Shown here: positions 22,258 through 30,270 of the stretch, one piece after another
Numbering within the stretch: the stretch's first letter is position 1
Layout: the number at the start of each line of letters is the position of its first letter
Assembly (NCBI GenBank): GCA_051006215.1
Contig: JBPCIO010000218.1
Span: forward strand, 1 to 35,227
Length of the DNA stretch: 35,227 nt
Direction: 5' to 3'
Source: CF-72 sp051006215
GTDB taxonomy: Bacteria > Chloroflexota > UBA6077 > CF-72
Notes under the pieces: model-generated
Seen by the model: only the letters and a program-made list of their open reading frames with translations
Databases searched by the model: none
What the model was told of the DNA's origin: nothing
Position numbers and translations under genes: made by a program

Positions 22258-23589
22258 ATGCCGTTTAACCGCCGCCGTCTTCTCAGGACAGCCGGCCATG
22301 GAGTTACCCTGGGGCTGCTCGCGCCCGGCCTCCTCGCTGCATGCAGTGGCCCACAGGTTCCTGCCGCGACCACGCAAGCCCCAGCACCTGCTACCAACTC
22401 TGCCAAGCCCGTCAACTTCTGGTTCACCGTCAAAGGTGGTGACGCGTACGCGGCCACCTATCAGCAACTTGCCGACCAGTTCAACACGTCGCAGACCGCG
22501 TACGCCGTGACTGCCAAGCCGATGTCGATCCCGGCGAATAGCTCAGTGCTCGAGCAGGTGACGACGGCGATCGCGTCCAACACGCAGCCGGACGCACTCG
22601 CCGCCAGCGCCTATCTGCCATGGCAGTTTTACGCGCAGGGGCAGGCAGCGGATGTCGATGACGCCGTCAGTCAGATGCAGACTAATCAGACATCGGCCGA
22701 CTTCGATGCCGGCGTGCTCGACGTGCTCAAGTATCAAGGCCACTACGTTGGCCTGCCGACCGGTTACGACATGCTCATCCCGTACTACCGTAAGGATATT
22801 CTTGCCAAGTACGGCGTGGGCGAGCCGAAGACGTGGGACGACCTGATGCGTGCTGGGGCGACGCTTCAGAAACAGGGCGTCTATCTGTTCGCGCAGGGAT
22901 CCGGACAAACCGGATGGCAGCAGATGATGTGCTTTGTATTCAACAACGGTGGCGGACTCTATGACGAGAAGGGGAACGTCAACGCGACCAGCGCCCGCAA
23001 CGTCGAAGCCTTGACCTTTCTTTCGGAACTGATGAAACAGAAGTACATCAGCCCGTCCACTGCCGGGCTGTCCGACGACGACATCACGCGCATGTTCGCC
23101 ACGGACCAGGCGGCCATCATGTACTACCACCCTGGGTTCCCAGCCCAGCTATCGCAGCTCGGTGCAAACCTGCAGTTACTGTCGCCATATACCGGTCCAC
23201 ATGGCGACAAGGGCACGCTGTACTGGGTCAACAATGGTCTTGTCTTCAGCAAATCGGCAAACTCCGCGGGAGGTAAGGCATGGCTGCAATGGCTCGTGCT
23301 CAACAACGGCCCGCTGTTCTGGCAAGGCCTGGCCCGCCAGGCCCCCACGCGCAAGTCCTACGCCACGAATCCGTATTTCGCCAACGACATATCACGGACC
23401 ATCGTTCAGGACTGGATACCGGTCGGCAAGACGATGGCCAACCTGGATGGTGAGCTCTTTCCACAACTGGCAACCCTCGAGGGCGGCACCATCCTGCCGA
23501 ATCTCCTCAACTCGGTCCTGCAGGGGGATGATCCCAAACAGAGCCTGCAGACTGCTCAGACGGCCATCGAGGCCATGATGCAGGCCTAG
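22258..23589 (+). CDS. Sugar ABC transporter substrate-binding lipoprotein
   Basis: A 443-aa extracellular solute-binding protein of the MalE/UgpB family. The signal has a twin-arginine-like start (NRRRLLRTAGHG) and a lipobox LAAC with Cys29 as the lipidated residue, followed by an Ala/Pro/Thr linker. The core reads QPDALAASAYLPWQFYAQGQ, VGLPTGYDMLIPYYRKDILA and TWDDLMRAG, as in carbohydrate-binding members. The start is set by the strong GGAGGGGGGGAG just upstream of the ATG. It is the first gene of a three-gene importer behind a putative LacI operator. No ATPase gene is present locally, so a shared MsiK-like ATPase is presumably used. Confidence 0.92.
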   Translation: MPFNRRRLLRTAGHGVTLGLLAPGLLAACSGPQVPAATTQAPAPATNSAKPVNFWFTVKGGDAYAATYQQLADQFNTSQTAYAVTAKPMSIPANSSVLEQVTTAIASNTQPDALAASAYLPWQFYAQGQAADVDDAVSQMQTNQTSADFDAGVLDVLKYQGHYVGLPTGYDMLIPYYRKDILAKYGVGEPKTWDDLMRAGATLQKQGVYLFAQGSGQTGWQQMMCFVFNNGGGLYDEKGNVNATSARNVEALTFLSELMKQKYISPSTAGLSDDDITRMFATDQAAIMYYHPGFPAQLSQLGANLQLLSPYTGPHGDKGTLYWVNNGLVFSKSANSAGGKAWLQWLVLNNGPLFWQGLARQAPTRKSYATNPYFANDISRTIVQDWIPVGKTMANLDGELFPQLATLEGGTILPNLLNSVLQGDDPKQSLQTAQTAIEAMMQA

Positions 23590-23603
23590 CTGGCAGGCCG
23601 ACG

Positions 23604-24533
23604 GTGGGTCTGAGCAAGCCACACGCTGGTCTCTTGACTCGGCGGCCCGAGCCCAACTCGAGCCGCCACCCCATGTGGCAGGCTGCGCGCGTCAATCGGG
23701 TTTTTCTCGTGCCATCGCTGGTCGTATTTGCGGTCACTATGGTGTATCCGTTCGCGCAAGGCATCCTGTATAGCTTTCGCCAGGGGTCGCTGATTCAGCT
23801 CGGTGGATTCGTTGGCCTGCGGAACTACCTCGCTGTGCTGCAGCAGGATGACTTTCGCCAATCTCTGGTATTCACGGCGGTTTTCGCCCTCGGTACTATC
23901 GTGGGCAGCTACACGATCGGACTTGGGCTGGCGCTACTACTGGACGCCGAGCTACCCGCGGGTGGATTGCTGCGCGGGGCGTTGCTGTTGCCGTGGATCA
24001 TCCCGGGCGTCGTGGCGGCGCAGGGATTCCGGTGGTTGTTCAACCAACAGAGCGGGCCCATCGACAGTTTTCTGGGCGGTGTCGGACTCCCGCAGATTCC
24101 GTTTTTTTCCTCGGCGCCGTGGGCGGTCTTCACCGTGGTGCTGGTGAAAGTTTGGCGGTCCGTTCCGTTCATGATGATCTCTTGTCTAGCCGCGCTCCAG
24201 ACAATCGCTCCGGAGCTAGGCGAGGCCGCTGCCGTGGACGGAGCGAGCCGCATCAATTGGTTTCGCTATATCGCCTGGCCACACATCGCACCCCTGTCGC
24301 TGTTGATGTTCGTGATGATGGCGATCTTCGCCATCCAGGATTTTGAGACACCGTATCTGATGACGCAGGGTGGTCCGGGCAGCGCCACGACCAGCCTCAT
24401 GGTCTTGTCGTATACCAATACGTTCGTACGCCAGAGCGTCGGCCAGGGAACTGCCGTTGCCGTGTTCGCCCTCGTATTCCTGGCCATGCTGGGCCTGACG
24501 TTGCTGAGGAGCCGCCGAAGTGAGCTCGCGTAG
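23604..24533 (+). CDS. Sugar ABC transporter permease, MalF type
   Basis: A permease of up to 309 aa with six membrane helices. The EAA loop, which docks the ATPase, reads ELGEAAAVDGASRINWFRYI. VYPFAQGILYSF, the GFVGLRNY motif and DFETPYLMTQGGP are typical of MalF/UgpA members. The frame opens at GTG 23604, 14 nt after the binding-protein stop. ATG 23673 (MWQAARVNRVF) is an equally possible start, and neither has a strong ribosome-binding site. The 3' end overlaps the next permease by 14 nt. Confidence 0.92.
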   Translation: MGLSKPHAGLLTRRPEPNSSRHPMWQAARVNRVFLVPSLVVFAVTMVYPFAQGILYSFRQGSLIQLGGFVGLRNYLAVLQQDDFRQSLVFTAVFALGTIVGSYTIGLGLALLLDAELPAGGLLRGALLLPWIIPGVVAAQGFRWLFNQQSGPIDSFLGGVGLPQIPFFSSAPWAVFTVVLVKVWRSVPFMMISCLAALQTIAPELGEAAAVDGASRINWFRYIAWPHIAPLSLLMFVMMAIFAIQDFETPYLMTQGGPGSATTSLMVLSYTNTFVRQSVGQGTAVAVFALVFLAMLGLTLLRSRRSELA

Positions 24534-25350
24534 GAAGAACTCCTCGCACGTGCGAGTGGGCATCCTGGCTGCTCTGGCGTTGGTGGCGAACATTCCGGTC
24601 CTCGCTGTCATCGTGAATTCACTGAAGTCGACCCAGGAGTTTCTCACGTCCAACAACCTGCTGCCGGTGCATTGGACGTTCGAAAACTACGGGTTGCTAA
24701 GCGTGCGGATCAACTACCCATCACTGGTGAGAACGAGCGTCGCGGTCGCGGTCAGCACCACCGTCATAACCATCTGTGTGGGCGCTCTGGCGGGATACAG
24801 CCTGTCGCGGTCGAGGTCGCGGCTGTCCGCCATGTATGCGCAGGCCACCGTGGTCTTGCAGATGTTCCCGCACCTACTCGCCCTCGTGCCACTGTTCATT
24901 GTCTTTGCGGCGTTGGGTCTTATCAACACCGTCTACTCGGTTATCCCGCTCTACGTTGGCGCAGCACTCCCGTACGGCATCTGGATGGCGAAAGGCTTCT
25001 TTGACAGCATCCCACGTGACCTGGAGGAAGCTGCCTGGGTTGACGGGTGTTCACCGCTACGTACGTTCATCCAGGTGGTGTTGCCTCTCTCTGGACCCGG
25101 GCTAGCCGCCATTGGGATTTACGCGTTCCTCCTGTCCTGGAACGAATTCCTCATCGCGTCCGTCTTCCTCCGTAATCCGGGCACCGAGACAATCCCGATT
25201 GGGATTTTCTCATTCGTTCAGGAGTCGCTCACCGACTGGGGGCCGCTCTTTGCAGCTAGCTCGCTGGCGCTACTACCCGCGTTTGTATTCGTCGCATTCG
25301 CGCAGCGGTATCTGGTCCAGGGAACGCTCAGCGGGGCCCTGAAGGGATGA
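24520..25350 (+). CDS. Sugar ABC transporter permease, MalG type
   Basis: A 276-aa permease with six membrane helices and the EAA loop DLEEAAWVDGCSPLRTFIQV followed by VLPLSGPGLAAIG. It is the partner of the upstream MalF-type permease. The GTG start at 24520 overlaps the preceding stop, indicating coupled translation. A 14-bp perfect palindrome with a CACGTG core sits at codons 8-13. It is the intact counterpart of the stump at 17597-17890, but the sequences differ enough to be paralogs rather than a recent copy. Confidence 0.92.
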   Translation: MSSRRKNSSHVRVGILAALALVANIPVLAVIVNSLKSTQEFLTSNNLLPVHWTFENYGLLSVRINYPSLVRTSVAVAVSTTVITICVGALAGYSLSRSRSRLSAMYAQATVVLQMFPHLLALVPLFIVFAALGLINTVYSVIPLYVGAALPYGIWMAKGFFDSIPRDLEEAAWVDGCSPLRTFIQVVLPLSGPGLAAIGIYAFLLSWNEFLIASVFLRNPGTETIPIGIFSFVQESLTDWGPLFAASSLALLPAFVFVAFAQRYLVQGTLSGALKG

Positions 25351-25419
25351 CCCCGATCATGCTTGGCGCTGCCATTGGCGCACCGCATTCAGAGCGCACG
25401 TGGCGCAGGGCTGAGGTGT

Positions 25420-26559
25420 ATGAAAGTAACGTCTGTTGAATTGATTCCCGTCAGCTGTCCGGCCCCCAGTGTCTTGCGCTGGGGCCGATCCGAAACGCGG
25501 CACCTCCGCGGTACGGTTGTCCTGATACACACGGACGAGGGCCTTACTGGCGTGAGCGCAGCGCCGGTGGGCATCGAGATGTAGCGCGTTTTGTTGAGCA
25601 GTCTGATCGAGCCAATTGTGATCGGCTCGGATCCTCAGGCGATCGAGTCGACGTGGAGTCGATTGGCCGCTCGGGTGCGTGGCCAGGAGGCCGCCGACCT
25701 GGTGGGCGCCGTCGATGTTGCCTTGTGGGACATTGTAGGGAAGATCGCGGGGCTTCCGCTCTATCGGTTGTTCGGTGGAGACCGCTCCTGGTTGCGGTGC
25801 TACGCTGCGCCGTCGATGCGGCCAGATGTCGACCAGCTTCTGGACGAAGTCGCGGCCTACCGCGACCTGGGTTTCCGCGGCGTCAAGCTCCGCATTGGGC
25901 TTGGCCCCGTCGGCTGGGCGGGCGACAATCCGCGCGACCAGCGAAAGGACTTCGCCATCCTGACGGGCGCACGCAAACTGCTTGGGGATGAATATACAAT
26001 CGGCGCCGACACTGACAAGACGTACGACTTTCGTATGACTCTGAGGTTAGCGCCGCTTGTGAATGAGCTGGGGCTGGCCTGGTTGGAGGAGCCGGTTGGA
26101 ACCGATGAGCGGATGCAGTACATCCGCGAGCTGCGTCGCGTCGGCAAACATGTGCGCGTGCCGATTTCCGGTGGCCAGGAGTTTTTCGGCCCGGAGCAGT
26201 TCGATGGCTTGTTGCAGGCCGAAGCCGTCGACATAGTTCAGCCCGACGTTTGCCACGCGGGCGGCCTGACCCCGCTGCGCAAAGTAGCCGCCATGGCTGA
26301 GGGTCGGCGGATGGGGTGTATGCCGCACGTCAATTGCGGCAGCGGACACGATCTCGAAATGCTGGCGGCAGCCCATGCGCTTGCCGCTATGCCGGGTGAT
26401 CAGTTGCTGTGCTACCCGGCCTATGACTCCCCGCTCCGGACTGACCTGGTCAGGCAGCCGCCGCGCGTCACGAATGGCTATCTCGAACTACCAACCGCAC
26501 CTGGACTCGGCATCGAGCTCGATCCACGCGCGCTCGAGCACTTGCGGGCCGACCGGTAG
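25420..26559 (+). pseudogene. Enolase-superfamily (mandelate racemase/MLE) enzyme with in-frame amber stop
   Basis: The full frame from ATG 25420 to TAG 26559 encodes a 379-codon MR/MLE enzyme, interrupted by one TAG at 25582-25584 (codon 55, in the capping domain after GVSAAPVGIEM). The frame is unchanged on both sides, so a single base change explains it. The barrel is intact: VKLRIG, metal ligands Asp (IGADTDKTYD), Glu (WLEEPV) and Glu (GGQEFFG), then QPDVCHAGGL and MPHVNCGSG with the Asp-His pair. Genuine genes nearby end in TAG, so recoding is unlikely. A TTG 6 nt after the TAG could restart translation but would lack the capping N-terminus. It follows the importer genes as their likely catabolic enzyme. 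Confidence 0.85.
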
Positions 26560-26585
26560 CAACGTCATCGCGGAGGCGCTGCCCG

Positions 26586-27752
26586 CTAGAGCCCGAGCGG
26601 TCTCAGTGCTGCCACTTGGCTATTTGGAACCAGCGCAGCCTCGCGCGCAAAGATGGCGTGCCCATCCCCCGCAGCCCACTGGTACGGATGGGCTGCAATG
26701 CGCTCCTCATCCAGCTCGATGCCCAGGCCAGGACGGGTCGGGACGGTGATATAGCCATCCTTGATCTCGAGTGGCTCTTTGACCACATCCAGCCGGCCAC
26801 TGCCAAGCTCCTGGATAAGAAAGTTGGGAGTACACACGTCCAACTGGACGGCAGCCGCAAGCGACAGCGGTCCGAACGGACTGTGGGGCGCAACCGCAAT
26901 GTAGTAGGTATGCGCCATCGCCGCGATCTTCTTACACTCCAGGATCCCACCGGCGTGGCAGAGGTCTGGCTGAATGATAGCCGCGGCTTGTTTCTCGAGA
27001 AGCTCGCGAAAACCCCACCTGGTGTATAAACGCTCGCCGGTCGCGATCGGCACTCTGGTAGCGCGCGCCACCAGAACCATAGCGTCGACATTTTCGGGAG
27101 GAACAGGCTCTTCGAACCAATACGGTCGGTACTCCTCGATAGCATGCGCCACCTTGATGGCGTTCGTCGGGCTCAGGCGCCCGTGGGCTTCGATCGCTAA
27201 CTCGACTCCGTCGCCAACGGCCCGCCGCACCGCCTCCACCCGTGCTACCGCCAGGCGGATCTCCTCGTCGGTGATAAACAGCCCAGCGGACCCGAACGGG
27301 TCCCACTTGAGCACGCTCCACCCCTGATCAACTGCCGCCAGCGCACGCTCAGCGAACTCTTCCGGTGCGCGTGCTCCCCGATGCCAGTCACCCCAGTACG
27401 CACGCAGCCGGTCCCAGCAGCGCCCCCCCAGGAGCTCGTACACGGGAACGTTCAGCAGCTTTCCTTTGATATCCCACAGCGCTTGCTCAATGCCGCTCAT
27501 CGCACTGGTGAAGATTGAGCCGCCTTTGACGTTATGGTGCATCTGGTATATCTCTTGCCACAAGAGTGCAATCTGCATCGGGTCGCGGCCGACGAGAAAT
27601 GGGCTGAGTCCCGAAATCGCGCCCGCGGTCGCTTCCGGAGCATTTGTCGCCTCACCGTAGCCTACGATGCCGTCACTGGTCACTACCTTGACGAAGGTGA
27701 AGTTTCTGCCATTCAGATGACAGATCAATGGCGTTACGGTGTGGATGTGCAT
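26586..27752 (-). CDS. Enolase-superfamily sugar-acid dehydratase (galactonate-dehydratase-like)
   Basis: A 388-aa MR/MLE enzyme. The capping domain (1-120) is followed by the barrel: VLKWDPFG, first metal-ligand strand LAIEAHGRLS (Glu-x-His, the His being the probable acid), WFEEPVPPEN, IATGERLYTR, IIQPDLCHAGGI and VAPHSPFGPL. This pattern matches D-galactonate/gluconate-type dehydratases, which convert an aldonate to a 2-keto-3-deoxyaldonate. The exact sugar cannot be read. It converges with the amber-containing paralog. Its own promoter has a perfect TTGACA and a LacI-like operator shared with the importer. Confidence 0.92.
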   Translation of the reverse strand: MHIHTVTPLICHLNGRNFTFVKVVTSDGIVGYGEATNAPEATAGAISGLSPFLVGRDPMQIALLWQEIYQMHHNVKGGSIFTSAMSGIEQALWDIKGKLLNVPVYELLGGRCWDRLRAYWGDWHRGARAPEEFAERALAAVDQGWSVLKWDPFGSAGLFITDEEIRLAVARVEAVRRAVGDGVELAIEAHGRLSPTNAIKVAHAIEEYRPYWFEEPVPPENVDAMVLVARATRVPIATGERLYTRWGFRELLEKQAAAIIQPDLCHAGGILECKKIAAMAHTYYIAVAPHSPFGPLSLAAAVQLDVCTPNFLIQELGSGRLDVVKEPLEIKDGYITVPTRPGLGIELDEERIAAHPYQWAAGDGHAIFAREAALVPNSQVAALRPLGL

Positions 27753-27804
27753 CCCAAACCGGCCTCCGTTTCGAGAGTGGTGCGCGCCCAGACAGCGCTA
27801 GGAT

Positions 27805-27817
27805 TGTTCACGTGATC
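27805..27817 (-). promoter_or_regulatory. Putative LacI operator copy 2
   Basis: Minus-strand GATCACGTGAACA overlaps the expected transcription start of the galactonate-dehydratase-like gene. It matches copy 1 (22221-22233) at 12 of 13 bases and is centred on CG. Its place 3 nt after the -10 hexamer would block initiation when occupied. Confidence 0.55.
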
Positions 27818-27820
27818 AGG

Positions 27821-27849
27821 AGTCTAGAAATTAGGCCCCATGCTGTCAA
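27821..27849 (-). promoter_or_regulatory. Sigma-70 promoter of the dehydratase gene
   Basis: Read on the minus strand: consensus TTGACA (27849-27844), a 17-nt spacer and TAGACT (27826-27821). This gives a start near 27814 and a leader of about 60 nt. Confidence 0.7.
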
Positions 27850-27975
27850 CTCACGCGCCCGCGTGTTCGCGCGCTCGCGTTCCGCCTGAGATCTGCAAGC
27901 GCTCGTCGAGCGGATTGGGTAAGTTGCGTTCCGTTGCCACTCAACACCCACAATCTTCCGTTGAAGGAGATAGAC

Positions 27976-28812
27976 ATGTCAGCAACGCATGGCGAGCTAC
28001 GCGGCCGGGTCGCGTGGGTGACGGGTTCGTCGCGAGGTTTGGGACGAGTTATCGCCGCTCACCTGGCGAGTCTCGGGGCCAAAATTGTTGTCCACGGCAC
28101 GACTCCCACGTCGAGTCGGGCGTTCGACGAGGCCGACTCACTGGCGGCGGTCGCCGACGGCATTGCGACCGAGCATGGGGTCGAGACGCTTGCCGTCCAC
28201 GGCGACCTGAGTCAGCCGGACACCGTCGACCGTGTAGTAGCCCAGATCCGGGCGAGGTTCGGCGTAATCGACACCCTGGTCCATGCGGCCGGCGGAGATA
28301 TCGGAGCAGGTGGCACCAGCGCGCCCAGCGCCGGCAAACCAGATCCGAACGACGCGGTTTTTGTTTCGCTGCCAGACGTGGAGGCGGTCCTCAACCGCAA
28401 CCTCCTGTCTGGGATCTATGTCTGCCGGGCGGTGGCGCCCGAGATGATGGAGCGACGAGCCGGGCATATCGTCACCATCAGCAGCGTGGATGCGCTGCAC
28501 GGCACGAGCAACGGTGCGATCTACGCTACGGCCAAAGCTGGGCTGACCGAGTATTCGCGTTGCCTGGCAACCCAGCTGCGGGAATTCAATGTGCGCGTAA
28601 ACGTGATCGCCCCAGCGGCAATCCTGACCCCTCGCTTCCGCGCTAGCCGGGTGCTCGACGCCAGTCGGCTGGTGGAGGATGGCACCCTGATCCGCTACGG
28701 CCAACCCATCGAGGTTGCCCGCGCGGTTGGTTTCCTGGTGACCGAGGGCGCCTCATTCATTACCGGCCAGGTCCTGCGCGTTGACGGCGGGCTGCAGTCC
28801 TGGCCCGCGTAA
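27976..28812 (+). CDS. Short-chain dehydrogenase/reductase
   Basis: A 278-aa classical SDR. The cofactor motif is TGSSRGLG (16-23), followed by HAAGG at 103-107, Ser169/170 and the catalytic YATAK (Tyr183, Lys187). The C-terminal ITGQVLRVDGGLQSW is also typical. AAGGAG precedes ATG 27976. Neighbours suggest oxidation or reduction of a sugar acid or keto-deoxy acid intermediate. An about 20-residue insertion (GAGGTSAPSAGKPDPNDAVF) before the substrate helix is longer than usual and may shape the pocket. It is divergent from the dehydratase and converges with the next enolase paralog 6 bp away. Confidence 0.92.
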   Translation: MSATHGELRGRVAWVTGSSRGLGRVIAAHLASLGAKIVVHGTTPTSSRAFDEADSLAAVADGIATEHGVETLAVHGDLSQPDTVDRVVAQIRARFGVIDTLVHAAGGDIGAGGTSAPSAGKPDPNDAVFVSLPDVEAVLNRNLLSGIYVCRAVAPEMMERRAGHIVTISSVDALHGTSNGAIYATAKAGLTEYSRCLATQLREFNVRVNVIAPAAILTPRFRASRVLDASRLVEDGTLIRYGQPIEVARAVGFLVTEGASFITGQVLRVDGGLQSWPA

Positions 28813-28818
28813 AGCGGT

Positions 28819-29946
28819 CTATACGCGGAATTTGGCGATCTTATCGGGGTCCGGTTCGATGCCCAAGCCCGGCCCTTGCGGCACCACGATATCGCCATCT
28901 GAATTTACCTGCAGCGGCTCGGCCATGTACCACTGGAAGTCCGCGGCGGACATCCCCGGCGGTTCGTGCAGCATCTCGAAGTAGCTCGAGTTGGGAATGG
29001 CGCAGGCCAGGTGCAGGTGTGCGGCCAAGCCCAGACCGCCTCCGCCATGGTGCGGCGCCACCAGCTTGTGGCGCATCTCGCCGAGCGCCGCGATCTTGCG
29101 CAGACTACTCATCGTCTCGGCCACCATGGCTTCTGGCTGGATCACGTCGTACACGTCCTGTTCGATGAGCCAGCGCAACTCGTGCAGTCCGCGGTTGTTC
29201 TCGCCGCCCGCGATCAGCAGGTCCACTTCGGCACACAGCCGCTTGAGCCCCTCGAAGTCGTAACGGTCGAGCGGTTCCTCGAGCCAGAACACGCCCAGGC
29301 GCTGAAGCTCGCGGGCGGTCTGCAAGGCACGCTCGTAACGCCAGACTGGGCCCTCATCTGGTTGCGGGGTGCCCGGCTGCTGGGCTTGGTTCGCGTCGAC
29401 CAGAATCACGAAGTCGTCGCCCATCGCCCCGCGGACCTGTTCTACCTGGGCAATGTCGGAAGCCAGCGTCCAGTCGTGTAAGCGGAGCTTCATCGCTCGC
29501 CAGCCCTCTGCTCGCCGCGCAGCGGCGTCCTCGGCCCGCTGCTCGCCCGAACGCAGCTCGACACAGCTGGCGTAGCCAGGTACGCGGTCACGGAAGCCGC
29601 CCCACAGTTTGTACAGCGGCTGCCCACACGCTTTGCCGATGATGTCCCACAGCGCGATCTCGACGCCCCAGGCGCCTCCGGCGTTGCGGAAGGTGCGCGC
29701 GTGCTGTTCAAGAGCGAAAGGGTCCTGACCGAGCAGACGGGGTTTGATCCAGCTCTCGAGCAGCGGCGAATCCGCGTACCCGGGCACGCCCCAACCCACA
29801 ATCCCCTCGTCTGTGGTCAGCTTCACGAGCGCTGCCGGACGGCTCGACCAGACTGACCCAGGCGCCCACGCCGGGCGCACCGGCTCGGACAACTCGGGCC
29901 CACGCAAGCGGATGATTTCGAACTCGGTAATCTGCATGCTGCGCAT
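28819..29946 (-). CDS. Enolase-superfamily (mandelate racemase/MLE) enzyme, atypical
   Basis: About 375 aa. The barrel motifs are AMKLRLHDW (Lys-x-Arg), VILVDANQAQQ (metal Asp), WLEEPLDRYD (Glu), IAGGENNRG (Glu) and APHHGGGGLG (His). In the sixth strand the usual QPDxxxxGG reads QPEAMVAET, so the dyad Asp is Glu and the Gly pair is lost. This departs from the galactonate/mandelate pattern and could alter the reaction. The start is ATG 29946 or 29937; both give the normal capping-domain start MQITEFEIIRLRG. It is divergent from a small membrane-peptide gene. Confidence 0.88.
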   Translation of the reverse strand: MRSMQITEFEIIRLRGPELSEPVRPAWAPGSVWSSRPAALVKLTTDEGIVGWGVPGYADSPLLESWIKPRLLGQDPFALEQHARTFRNAGGAWGVEIALWDIIGKACGQPLYKLWGGFRDRVPGYASCVELRSGEQRAEDAAARRAEGWRAMKLRLHDWTLASDIAQVEQVRGAMGDDFVILVDANQAQQPGTPQPDEGPVWRYERALQTARELQRLGVFWLEEPLDRYDFEGLKRLCAEVDLLIAGGENNRGLHELRWLIEQDVYDVIQPEAMVAETMSSLRKIAALGEMRHKLVAPHHGGGGLGLAAHLHLACAIPNSSYFEMLHEPPGMSAADFQWYMAEPLQVNSDGDIVVPQGPGLGIEPDPDKIAKFRV

Positions 29947-30087
29947 TGTGGCGGTTTTCGCTAAACCGGGCCGTCGCCCGGCTTCGTGATGCATCCGTGA
30001 CGTCTTGCCACAGACTTGACCGGAATACCAGGCGTACGTTGAAGGTAGCCACCGCGCTGATCAGTCCTGCCGGAGGAGCGCCGCTCC

Positions 30088-30264
30088 ATGCATCCGACAA
30101 CCTCGTATCGTCAAGTCTCCACCTCGAAGCACCCGCCATATGGATTGTTTCTCGATCCACATAAGGGCCGCCACCACTGGACGGCCGTGAACCCATACCT
30201 GCTACTTGGGATGGTCTCGATCATCGGAGGAACGGGCGCACTGCTCGCCTTCATCACCCACTGA
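30088..30264 (+). CDS. 58-residue single-pass membrane protein
   Basis: ATG 30088 has a well-spaced GGAGGA (30072-30077). The peptide has a polar Tyr/His/Lys-rich N-terminal half (FLDPHKGRHHWTAVNPY) and one hydrophobic segment LLLGMVSIIGGTGALLAFIT ending in a His, 58 aa in all. Reading runs to TGA at 30262-30264, 6 bp from the stop of the convergent PLP gene, so the gap is filled neatly by a gene. I do not recognise the family. A membrane anchor or subunit role is guesswork. Confidence 0.6.
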   Translation: MHPTTSYRQVSTSKHPPYGLFLDPHKGRHHWTAVNPYLLLGMVSIIGGTGALLAFITH

Positions 30265-30270
30265 GCTGAA

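Noticed and set aside
25582..25584. Amber codon as recoded sense (pyrrolysine or reassigned TAG)
   Set aside because: Several intact neighbouring genes terminate at TAG, and conserved genes elsewhere in the window are not interrupted by it.
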